Source: Tetmemena sp. SeJ-2015 (lineage: Eukaryota > Ciliophora > Spirotrichea > Sporadotrichida > Oxytrichidae). Taken from it: a DNA stretch of 64,000 bases. The stretch covers positions 1 through 64,000 of the forward strand of contig JAJKFJ010022670.1 in assembly GCA_027382625.1 (NCBI GenBank). The letters run 5' to 3'. The first letter of the stretch is position 1. Each line of letters starts with the position of its first letter. The translations under genes were made by a program, and so were the position numbers. Shown one piece after another: positions 31,616-42,874 of the stretch. The notes under the pieces are model-generated. The model was given only the letters and a program-made list of their open reading frames with translations, searched no databases and was not told the DNA's origin.

Positions 31616-34600
31616 ATGAAGAGATTGAAACATCTTAATGAGATAGACGCAAACTAAGAGGCAGCTTATGGTAATAACTCCAATAATTAAGGGACAGCTC
31701 AACAACTCAACAATCCATATTCACACTAATCCAATAATGCTTAAGCTAATAGAGCCAATAATTCTTAAGCTGAAATGACAAAGTCTGGTTTAAGCAATGA
31801 TTAAGTTAATTCTATTAGATTAATTCTGGTAGCTTGAGTCGAGTATAGATGAAGGGAAACGCAGGCAACTACAACAACATTTTATCGATGAAAGGTGGCA
31901 CTCAAAGGAATGGATCTCTTAACGCATCTAGAGAAATATCTGCTAATCCAGTCAAGTAACCTTTATTTCCTTATCCAATCATATAGTGAAATTTACTATG
32001 CACAGTCTCCTCCAAAGACAAGAAACTAAGCTCCATCTAACTAGCCATTCGTGCCTTAGCTGAAGAATCCATCTCAAGAGCCTTCCTCATGTAAGTGCTT
32101 TTCTTTAAATCAATATTCTTTAGAATAATTGGACAGCAGGATCATCCTTGCCTAATAAACTGTGGTTTTAATTAGCCTTTCCATTTGGAGACTCTCTCCT
32201 CCAATGACTCTCGCTATACTAGCTCACCAAACTTTCTTGCAAGATCCAAGGAATCCTTTAATCCATCTAATTTTGCAGGGGTAGGAATTAGTTCTAGTCT
32301 TTAAAATGGAGGAGGCCCCTCCTTCAATGGCAATAGGCATATAGCTGCAAGTTTAAATCAGTCTGTCTTTTTAAATAAGTGTCACAAGTAGCATAGCCAA
32401 AGATTATAGAGAGGAGAATCCAGCAGGCAACATGAATCAGAACTATCATGGGACTCAAATAATCAATGTCCCAACTTTAGGAGGAGGAGGCAAGAATAAT
32501 TATTTCGAGTCTATATCCTACAGTGCAAGTAGCGAGGTATGTTTCTATAGCTTGCTTTCTTTATAATTATTTTTGCTAATTTTGATAAATGGAATTATAG
32601 TTTGGACATCACTCACTCAGATCATCTTAACATATTATATAAATAGATATGATATCTAAAATGTATATTCATAATCTATTGAGCAGTCAAACTCTGCAAG
32701 AGGATACTAGTAAATGGCAGATTAAATTCGTCTGGAGCAGTATCAAGTTAAAAAGTATCAAAACCCAGTTGCAATTCTTGAAGAGAGCAAGGAAGAAGAC
32801 ATGTCATTCAACAAAACCATCACTGACTAAAGCCCCATTCCAGTTCGAAGACTGATTGATGGAGGAGGCTCTATAATTGGCGCAAGTGCAATTGGCATGA
32901 GTGCTGAGTTAAATTTGACAGGGACAGGGGCTGCTTTCCCAATAGGTGGCAGGGGAGCTTACATCGATAACAAGAGTAGCATAGATGATGGTACTCGCAG
33001 CCTACTCATGTAACTCAAGGGATTCCCGGCCCTTGATTCGAAAGATCGTTATTTCTTTATTTAAATGAAGAACATAGTGGAACTCTTGGGTCGCATGCGT
33101 TGAGAAACACTTCTGCAATTGGAGGGGGGCTGGGAGGCCATAGTCAGTAGCCCTTGCCGAACTTTAACGTGACCGGTGGCTCAAACAATGAAAATTTCCT
33201 TAAGTTCATGGGAACTACCACACCCTAGAAAAATTCTACTCAGCAGATTCAAGGAAGATTTGGAAAGATTTGTTAATTTTTAAAACTTTGTAGATACTAC
33301 TACTTATCAGATTCATTTAGGAATAATCTGCTTATTTTTTAATCAGTCTAAACTCAATCAAATATAAATCTTAGAATGATGCAATTAATTAAAATGAAGA
33401 CAAAATTATAATTTAGGTTTGATTAACAATATAACTTTTATTTTTCATCTTGATCTTGTTAGAGAAGACTGTAAATAAAAAAAGTATATTGAAATCTTAA
33501 GATTAAATAAAAAATATATTGCAGATACAAAAGTATATCCCCATTTATATTAGATGAGAGATGATGAATTACTTGAAGAGTTAGGATAAGCTACTATTAA
33601 GGATCCTCGTTCTAGCACTTAGCAGCAATAACTGCTCTCCTCCTTATAAGTTAGTGATGAACTAATGGGAGGTGCTGAAGGAAGAATCGGAACCTCAGGA
33701 AGATATGGAGAAGATTTCAACATTATCCCTCAAATTCTATTTTTAATTCAATTAAGAAGCCATTTTTAGTTCTTATTCTCGTGTCATTTCATAGCAAAAT
33801 GAAATGCAAAAAATATTTTATTAAACCTAATTATTTTTAGTGAAGTTTACATTCCTATTTTCAGATAATTATGAATTATCAATTTAAATAAAATCAGGCA
33901 AAAATTCACTTTTATTGTTTAAAAGTATTTGCTCAGTATTGATGACCTAGGAACTGGAAGATAGAACGTTCGACTATCTAGCTTGTATTATTTGTATATA
34001 GCGATTAGAAGCAGACTATGACTATATCTGGCTCGAGAGAGGTGCATGAGAGTGATCTAAAACTAGGCAGGAATGCTCTGATGGATGACAATGATCATAA
34101 TCTCGGCCAAAGAAACAGAGATTAATCAACAGAGAACAGATATGGATTAGACCAAAGTTAGTTGAGAGGAAGTTTAGGGTTGAGCTAGCTAGTTCATGAT
34201 GGCAGAAACAAAACTTCAGATCAATTAAACTCAAACTATCATCAGAGAAGTGGGATGAATAACGGAGCAGGTGGTAATGAAATGATTAGGATAGTAGATG
34301 ATTAATTTGTCACTCTTAATCAAGTTGAAAGGGGAGGTGCTTCAGCCTATGGCAATCATGGCCAGCTAGAATATCAAAACAGACTTTCTGATATGAGTTA
34401 TAATCAGATAGGAGGAGGAGGAGCTTATTTCAACTACTATGGTAATCAGAGCTAATCCAATGGATTTGGAGGGCAAGGAGGTAATAATGCTTTCTCAGAT
34501 GGCCAGAGTTCCTCCTACATAAACTCTCAAATGAATACTCCTCACTAAAATTAATTCCAATCTAGAACTGTAAGCCCTTATCCGTTCACAAGAAGAGAGA

Positions 34601-35984
34601 TATCAAATCTTAGTCAAACAAGTTAGAAATGCTAATGTTGCCAAGCACCTATTTTGACTAGAAAATACCATTTAGATTTAAGATTCTTTTTGAATTAATG
34701 ACTCACGCTCATCAAAGACCTCTAAGTGGCTTACATTAATTTCTATATAATCCTTTTTTCTTGCTTAAGTCAGATTGAAACTAAAGATCTGAATTACTTT
34801 GACAAGCAAGGTTAGGATCAACAAGAAGTCTAGACTCCTAAACTAGAGAGTGAAGTAGAATAAAGTACGAAGGTTGTCTCAAATAAGGATACTGAAAAAA
34901 TCTCCTCGTATAAAGCAGTCCTTTGTCTTGACTTAAAATTATTTAATGGAAAAATCACTCTAAACATAATTTTAAGACTGTTAGAGCAGGATCCTTGGAA
35001 AGGAAAACTTTACACCAATTGCACCGTCTGATTTGAAGTCATCAGAACTTACTACCAGCAACTTAATGATGAAGCAATCTTAAATGAGACACTTTGACGA
35101 GCTGAATATAAATGGAAGTAATCTGTCTTCTATTCATCAGCAGAATGGGAACAGCAACCATCTACAAGGAAGCTCACTCTAGCCTTACTCTCTAAATAAT
35201 CCAACCAGCTCCCAGTTTAATCAACTCAAGTTCTCATCTTCTCTTAATGGGATAAAGTGAGCTCTAGCAATCCTATCTTACAGCTTCTAATCCTCACCCT
35301 CATTTAAAATTAATTGCCTTTTATCATTAAAGATATCATGCTGGGAATGATCTGAACGGTAACCCTTAAAACTTCATACTTGACGGATCCTCCTCTTAGT
35401 TCTCTTAGAACGTAATGAGGAATCAGCATCCTTTATAAGTCCAAAATCTACAGCAAAGCTCGAACCCCTTTCAAAACTCTTCATACAATATGTATCAACA
35501 TGCAAGCTAGTAACCCTTGCAACTTAACACGCTTTAAAATAACCAGCTTTAAATCGAAAGTGTAGCATCAAATCCTACCTTACAGAGTTCATCCCTTCAC
35601 TATCTTAGTTTATTACTTAATTACTTCTAAACTTAGTTACTTGTCATAAAACATTGGCTCACAGTTAAAGCAAAGTGACCAACAGCTTACAGAGAAGTAT
35701 GGTCTCAACTCACATGATAATTACAAGATGGCTTTAAAGTCATTTGTAAACAGGCAACTAGAACGATCAGCAATAGGGACAAACTACAGATTCAAATCTT
35801 TGCTATTTGTGAATATTTTAAAGATTCTGGTAGTGTTTAGTATTCAAGGATATTCAGGGAGAGATAAACAAAGAGATTATTTGAACAGCTACAAAACATA
35901 AAAGCAGACAATGTCAAAAATTACGATGAGCTAGAGGCTCTACATACAAACCTTCTTCTAGGGAAAATAGGAAATTTTAATTGA
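31616..35984 (+). CDS. large N/Q/G/S-rich low-complexity protein
   Basis: ATG 31616 (MKRLKHLNEIDANQEAAYGN), end at TGA 35982-35984. Most of the protein is Asn, Gln, Ser and Gly rich (for example MSYNQIGGGGAYFNYYGN), with TAA/TAG supplying many Gln codons. One intron (32,538-32,602, GTATG...TAG) and four IESs are resolved; AT-rich gaps at 33,290-33,540, 33,730-34,000 and 34,640-34,770 look like longer IESs. The last ~100 residues are ordered and helical (QIFAICEYFKDSGSVQYS ... FEQLQNIKADNVKNYDEL). Function unknown; such prion-like sequence is common in RNA-binding or scaffold proteins, but no such domain is seen. It could be more than one gene. Confidence 0.6.
31806..31819 (+). other. IES, 8-bp pointer TTAATTCT (14 bp)
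   Basis: TTAATTCT at 31806-31813 and 31820-31827. Excision joins NDQVNS to GSLSRVQMKGNAGN. The whole insert beyond the pointer is only 6 bp. Confidence 0.75.
33042..33067 (+). other. IES, pointer AAGA (26 bp)
   Basis: AAGA at 33042-33045 and 33068-33071. Excision joins GFPALDSK to EHSGTLGSHALRNTS in frame. Confidence 0.8.
34919..34991 (+). other. IES, pointer TCCTT (73 bp)
   Basis: TCCTT at 34919-34923 and 34992-34996. Excision joins EKISSYKAVL to GKENFTPIAPSDLK. Confidence 0.88.
35752..35774 (+). other. IES, pointer AGG (23 bp)
   Basis: AGG at 35752-35754 and 35775-35777. Excision joins KMALKSFVNR to DKLQIQIFAICEYF. Confidence 0.75.
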
Positions 35985-36195
35985 TCAAGGAATTAGAAGA
36001 TGTAAATGTTACTTTTGAATAATAACAGTATTTGATATTAGCTTTAATTTTTAGACAAATTATCAATTTTAAGTTTTACCATCATTCTCAAATTATCATA
36101 AGTTCAAACTAACCATGTCAGAATTTCTCTTTTGCTTATTTTCAGGGATTGTTAATTATTTATCTTTATCATATTCAACTCTCTTAATCACCTAT

Positions 36196-37923
36196 TCATT
36201 AGTTGCTCTCTTCATCATCGTCATAATCCTAACTCATTTCTGCTTCTTCACTTTGACTTTGCTCTTCATAGCTTTCAAATGCTTAATCGTTGTAACTATT
36301 TGACTCTAGAGTGTTCAAAGGGCCATTATTGAATATACTGCAGTATTTATGAGCTTAGCTTCCACTTGATAGGTGAGGAAATGGACGGATCAGACTTTGA
36401 TTTGAAAACTGAGTGCAAGAATACTAAGAGCTCAAGTCATCGATATAGCTCAAAGAGCTACCTTGATTTTACTAAAAGAATTTTGCTATCTTATTGGTAG
36501 AAGACATTCACCTCTCAAAATCATCACCTTCAAAATCACACTCTTCATCTTCATCTAAAGCATCTTCATCTAATTCAGAAGGTGAGCCTATCATAACTCT
36601 CTAGGTGAAATCCAATTGCTGCTAATGGTCATTGGTTTGCAAAAAACTCAAGAGTTGACCTTAATTAAGCCCAGGTTGTTGTTATTACTAGATTTAGATA
36701 GGGGCCTACTATCCTTCAGGGATACTTTTAATAGCCTAATTATGCTTTAAGTACTAGTCCTCAAACTTCCTGAGTAGAATTTCTTTTTGATCTTGTTCTA
36801 TTTGATTGCAACTTATATTAGTCTGATGAGATGATTCTGAAAAATTTGAATAGCAACTACTTTTATCATCATCTGTACTGACAGCATTCCTTAAATAGGT
36901 CTTGAGCTCTGAAACTAAATCTTGTTCTTGACAGAGAAAGTACTTATCTCTTGATTCTTTAAGTGATGTTGATTATTATTTCAGAGTTAATGAACTCTCA
37001 AAGTCTAATTTGCTTGATACAGATTCGTACTGAAAGAAACTCGATCCATATGTTTGAAGCTACCTTGCTCTTCGAATCTTCTCCAAATCTTTATTAAAGA
37101 TTTTTGGTACCAGAGTTGTTAGTTTCATCTTCTTGGCAATAGCTTTAGACTTAATCTGGGGAAGCTTTTGCTAATTGCTTTGGGTTTTAGAAGCTTCTTC
37201 TTTTGACTAACTCTGATCTTGATAATTTGAGTTGCTGAAAGGTTGTAAGGGCAAAAGAGAGCATCTCTTAGAAGTATTTCATATTTAAAAATATGAACAA
37301 GTACTAAAGACACTTTTACTCACCTTATCCCTTTGTTTTTCAACTTCTTTATCATCTTTAAGAGAAGATGAAATTTTCTAATCTTAAGTTATCTCTTTAA
37401 CATTAGCCTCATTTATCTTTAACAATTTTTGGTTCTCTCTTCTTAAAACTCTCTGGAAACTTTTCTTTAAGTATTTTCTGGGTAGCTGGTGATACATAAG
37501 CTGAAGAGTGCGTTTGCTCTTCCCATTTCTGGCGATTTTACTGCCTATATATCTATTTAGCCTCTAGCTGTCTAATCTGTCGAGATCTTTTATTTTCCTC
37601 ATTGAGATAAGGAGTTTAGGCTGATTTTAGCTGAATTCTTCAATAACTTTGCGATATTTTGGTGCAAACTTTCCTTAATCACTTGCTTACTCCTAGCCTT
37701 GTTTCAAAATTTGATTACCAATGTTTCCTAGTTAGGATAAAGGTGTGTTTAGCTTCAGATTCATCATTACATGTTAGTTTTGGTTTGTTTCGCTATTTGA
37801 AAAAGGCATTTTATTTTCTTTGAGAGAAGATGACGATCGCATTGCTTTGTCCTTGCTTTCTGAGGATTTATTCTTGAGATTAGCAAAAGTTGCAGTGAGG
37901 TTAGTAAAACTCTAACTCTACAT
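36196..37923 (-). CDS. acidic-tailed coiled-coil protein, unknown
   Basis: ATG at 37921-37923 (MQSQSFTNLTATFANLKN) to TGA 36196-36198. The middle is charged and helical (NEENKRSRQIRQLEAKQIYR and KIFNKDLEKIRRARQLQ). The C-terminal third is Q-rich, then strongly acidic (ELDEDALDEDEECDFEGD and SQDYDDDEESNQ). A GTGAGT intron or an IES lies near 37,200-37,330. Frame changes at about 37,620 and 36,480 imply further IESs that I did not resolve. No family recognised. Confidence 0.6.
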
Positions 37924-37929
37924 TGAACC

Positions 37930-38980
37930 TAAATTTTTATGATTGAAAAATAATTGAGAAAGTGAATGAGTGATTAATTGCAAAAAGATGTTTAAGCATC
38001 TTACCTGCAAATGCGCCATATGTGGATAACATTATCTTCGAGTCTAACATCTATTAGCTTGAACAATGCAGTTCTCTCTTGTGATTTTAACCTATTGATT
38101 ATAATGAATGAATATGAGCTTCTTCTTTAATATGAGAATAAACTTATGACAAGTTTTGTATTGTATCAGTTGAAAGAAACTTACTTTGGTGATTGGAATG
38201 CTAGCTAAACATAACTGAGGATGATATCTGACTCAAAGAATCAGGGCCGGAGGCTTGTGTCGTTTAAGAGTAGAGGGAGGGAACAGTAAAGTTGCCCTAG
38301 GTCATTTTTAATAAGACTAAGTAAGACTATAAATTTATAAATCATGATTTAGGAGGAAGAATAAGCCATGGCTTTCGCTTCGGGTTGATTTTATGCAAGA
38401 GAAAGAGGTTGCGATTAAAAGTTTTACTAAAAGTTGTTTTGGGCGTTTGTAAAGAACATTTAGATTTATCGATACTGTTAACAAATAATAAACTCTTTAA
38501 TTATTACACATTACTGTTAGTTTGATTCTAATGTTGGCAAATTATTTTGGGATTTGGATTTTAGAGCTTGGTTATGGATTTTGAAACTGTGGACTATTCA
38601 AATTAGCTTCAAGTACAAATATTGTTATTGGTGAGATCTCTCTTAAGAAATATAATAAGGAGGAGAGTTAGTGTAATTTTGCTTTGTTGGCAAATTGTTG
38701 TTAAACTTAATTAACTTTTATTTATAAATTAAATGATTACTCCCCTCCAAAGGACAACCAGCGGTTAAATTAGCTAACCAATCGCTACTCTTTCTAACAA
38801 TTAAATTACAATTTTAATACAAATTTTTTATCCTCCATCGCTTCCCTCAAATTAGTGCATGATATAAGTTTATTAAATAGGGAATAGGAGATTTAAAATA
38901 TTCGAATAAAATAAGTACATCATTCGAAATATAGGAGAGTGATTGATTGAAGTTTATATTATTTGGATTTAGATTTAAAT
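37930..38980. other. intergenic stretch
   Basis: About 1 kb without convincing coding on either strand. A short GC-richer patch lies at 38,240-38,310. It probably holds the promoters of the divergent flanking genes; nothing specific is recognised. Confidence 0.45.
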
Positions 38981-38990
38981 TTAATTAAGT

Positions 38991-41540
38991 ATGAAAAGAA
39001 GCAGTGGTGTTGCCTAAGATTCAAATCTGAAAGCAGGTAGGATAAAACGCAAAGCTACTGTCAAGCTCTTAAACTTTAATATAGGTGCTCAAAAGCAAAC
39101 TGGTGAGTCTTAGAAAGATCCTAAAAGAAATTTTCAAGAGAGAGGGACTATGTCTTTTGGAGATAAGGATGATGATAATTATGGAGGGCAAGATAGTGCT
39201 TCCAAAAACTTAAATAAATACACTTAATTCGTTCACATATATTTATAAGACAACTTTTAAGAGCCTAGTTTCAGAGAGGGCAACCAGTCATTTCAAGAGA
39301 GTCCTTCAGTTGACTTTAAGGATTTCAATCATTCAATTTTAATAAATCCAATTTCTCTAACGCTCCAATTAACCATTCTGAAATGGCAAAGAAACCTCTC
39401 TTTAATAGACCTAGAAATAACATTTTTCAGTTAAATTAAAATAATGGAGAGGACAAGGTCAAGTTCCCTACTGGTTTCACTTCACCTGATCATAAATAAG
39501 TAATTTATTAAAGTATTTAGATCAGAGTTTCGGAGAAGGAGGACTCAATAATTCTAGGTTCTCCTTAGCAGACTCCCCCATTGGAGCAGATCGAGATATT
39601 TTTTTAATTTTTAAGTTTAAATTAAAAGAGAAAATGCTCTTGAGAATTAGACCCCAGAGGATTCATTCTAGCTTCATGATAGTAGATAGAACCTACCCTC
39701 AATCGCATATCAAAAGGGAACTGGCGGCTCAAATTGTAACTTATCTTTCTAAAATATAAATTAAAGAGTTATCAATCTTTGCCTTGTTTTAAATATTTTA
39801 GAATTCGATATAAATATGGATGCAGCACATAATTAGAACAATGAGAGGAAGAGCACAGTCTTAAGAGTAAATGATAACTTAGAGATGCTTGGGGCCAGTC
39901 AAAAAATAGTTAAGAGATCTAAAACTGTTAGCACTTACAAACTGAATACTTTTATTAGATGATAATTTTTTAAATCTATCTATAATTTAGCACAAGACGG
40001 ATCCTCATTTTAACAATTCGAAATGCCTCCAAGCTGAGAAATTTAGAAAAAGTAACAAAGTCGGATCTTTAAATAAAAGTATAATTAAGTGTATCACTAA
40101 ATTAGTTTAATTTAGTTAGAAAATCATTATAGATATATATCCCTTCGTAAAAGTGACCATTTTCAATAAGGCCAAAGAAGGAGGATAAGAAGCTTTAGGA
40201 AGCAGCAATCTAAACTCTGAGAGAGAAGAATTCAGTACAAGCTTTATCAGTAATACACTTTCGCCTGTCTGGAATGAGAAGTTCACTCTACTCCACTATG
40301 AGGTAACAAATATACTTGTTTGCATCAAGAATTCTATAGGATGATTTTCTAGAAGATACCAACTAGCCTCAAAAGTACATCAAATTTGAGGTACTAGACT
40401 ACGAAGACCTGCAATCGCATCAACTTATGGGATCTATTGAAATGCCTCTGCTAAATTAAATGTTATGATCTTATTATTATTCAATCTGTCTGAGCTTCTT
40501 ATAATAAATAACTATACTTATATTTCTTAGTAGAGTTAGGACCTAGAATCAAATGGTAAGCAAAAGGAAGATTCAACTTAACCGCCACTATAGAGGTCAG
40601 CTGATATAACCTTGAAACTGCTAGTGCCACAAAAGGGGGCTAGGACTTTAAGGGATGCAGGCTTACTTGTTGTCCAAGTTATAAAATCAATCATTTAATG
40701 AATGACAATCATATTTTCATTTTGTAAGTAAATGCAAAAATTGATAGCTGTTGAGCTACTTAAAGGTTCTTAACCCATCTATATAATGATGAGTGCAAGT
40801 GACATCTCATCATCCACCAGTCCTTTGGGAAATAGCTCAATCAGCAAAGCGTTCATATCTCTTCAATATTTCAACTCATTCTTCACTCGTCATCACAAAA
40901 TATAGTATCACATATATATTTCTTAAGGAATTATTGGAATTTGTTTCTCTTGTGGTGTAACAAAACAGGATAAACGAGTTGAGTGCTTTCAGAAACAAGC
41001 TCTTAAATAGCACATTATCTAAGGACATAACCTTATTAGGTATTTAAAAATCTGGGGTGGATAATGTCTACTCTAGTGTTGAGGTCTACCAATCTATAGA
41101 ATAATTTTTTATTTAATTCAATCTCCTTATTTGAACTTTTCCATAAAATTGATTAGAAACTGTCAAGTACAGAGCCTTCAATTCTGAACTCGTTTATACA
41201 GTGCGCAAATTTAGCTACTTTAGCCTTGGACATATTTTGAAATATATTGCAGACTAAATCTATGTGAGTATATTTTGATAAGAGTGATTCTCCTTCTGGA
41301 TTTCTAAATCTAGCTTTGAGGAAAATGAGTTACAACTCAACTAATTTTAGAACAGATACATTCGTGAGGATAACACTTAAAAGTAAAGTGGCAAAAGAAA
41401 AGTTAGCGCATTTCAGCACAAACATATGCGACTTCATGCAAACGTAAACTCTTTCCACTTACAAGATCACCAAAGAGGAGAGAGAAATAAAAGATTAGTT
41501 TACAGTAAGAAGTCAAAAATTTGTAGAAAATATAAATTGA
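38991..41540 (+). CDS. C2-domain protein
   Basis: ATG 38991 (MKRSSGVAQDSNLKAGRIKR), end TGA 41538-41540. A disordered basic/S/N-rich N-terminus precedes a recognisable C2 domain. It starts DIYPFVKVTIFNKAKEGG, continues FISNTLSPVWNEKFTLLHYE, then passes a 37-nt GTAAC...TAG intron (40302-40338) to IKFEVLDYEDLQSHQLMGS. This is the classic C2 pattern of DP.VKV, NP.WNE.F and D......D..G. The C-terminal part (LNELSAFRNKLLNSTL, VRKFSYFSLGHILKYIAD, THFS-type helices) is unknown. C2 domains usually bind membranes, often with Ca2+. Several frame changes (39,330, 39,600, 40,450, 40,690) are unresolved IESs. Confidence 0.7.
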
Positions 41541-41544
41541 TTAA

Positions 41545-42110
41545 ACTCACTATCGTAGTAATAGGCACTCATGTCATGAAAAACAAAGGAAACTTATTTT
41601 AATTTTCAAATTTGAAATATTATTCGCTGGGTTATTCTTCTGCGACCTCAAGGATCTAAATGTATTATTAAAAGAGATAAAGCTGCTTTAACATATTTAA
41701 TATAAAGAACGAATAAGTTCTCGTTGACAAGGGTTGGATGGCTTGATACAATTTACAATAACGATCTTTGATTTTTTAACTTTATTTTTTGAGATATTAT
41801 TTATATATTTTGTGTTGGCATAAAATAACTCTTTTAATTTAAATGTGCTTAATTGGGGGAGATATTCATTTTTGATAAATCGAAGTAAATTTAATAAATG
41901 AGCTACTCTAGAATGGAAAAGAAAAGAAGTTTGGGTGTAATAATAATTAGGGTTTTGAAGAAGCGATAGGAAGATTTATTTTAGTACAATTATATCTGAA
42001 GAATGCTCGTCTAGCGAGAGAAGAGAGCAAGTCTGATTAATTTAATGTTTAGAGAATTATATAGAGGCATTGTTAATTAAATTATTAGATAAATAGTTTT
42101 ATCTTTAAAT
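41545..42110. other. AT-rich intergenic
   Basis: No coding signal or repeat recognised between the C2-domain gene and the MITE. Confidence 0.5.
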
Positions 42111-42439
42111 TATTATCCGTTCAGCCCCGATTTTTTACTAATGACTAGGAAGCCAGCTTTTCCAGTAAGTAGACACTGTTTTTAGTCTTTTTGCTGAACT
42201 TTAGAGAAATGGCTTCAAATACATCCATGATTTGCATTTTATCGAGAACTTTCCCTATAATTGTGGGTTTTTATAAAGTAAAATTACCATTTTCAAATTT
42301 TTGTAGCAATACTCGGCCGACAAGGAGCGATTACAGTACCAAGTTTAAACACAGATGACAAGAGCTTCCTCCTCGATCGTCCAGGCTTTACAGAAGCAAA
42401 CTCAAAAGATTTTGAAAAATTGGGGCTGAATGGATAATA
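42111..42439 (+). mobile_element. 330-bp MITE-like element, copy 1
   Basis: The ends are inverted repeats of about 25 bp beginning TATTATCCGTTCAGCCCC. The interior aligns with the reverse complement of copies 2 and 3, so this copy is in opposite orientation. It carries the family's short frame, QQYSADKERLQYQV ... VQALQKQTQKILKNWG, stopping at a TGA inside the right terminal repeat. It lies in non-coding sequence between two genes. Confidence 0.85.
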
Positions 42440-42874
42440 TTAATATAATTAAATAAAAGGAGAGGTGGGCATAAATTAAATGGCATGATATTTTTATTTG
42501 CAGAATTTTCATTTATATTTCAGCTTAATTTTTCAAGATTAAGCAGCATTACTTTTGTTTCTAAGAAATCTGAATATTTATGGATAAGTATTTTCAAATT
42601 TAAAAAGTGGTTTAATTTTCTTAACTTTATGAAATAATTTATTGTTTCTTCTAAGCTATCAATCCCTAGAATGGATTCGTATAAATCTTAAAATTCATCA
42701 TAGTCATTAAAATATTATTTTTTGTTATCTTTTCTTTAAAATTATTTCCTCTCTTTGATTAAAAAAGTTAATTAAATACCTTTTTTGTGCGTATAATGCT
42801 AAATATAGCAAGAAGATTTCTCATTTAAAGAAAAATAGCTGAGGAGTTTTGTTGCTCCTTGAGAGCTCGGTTGT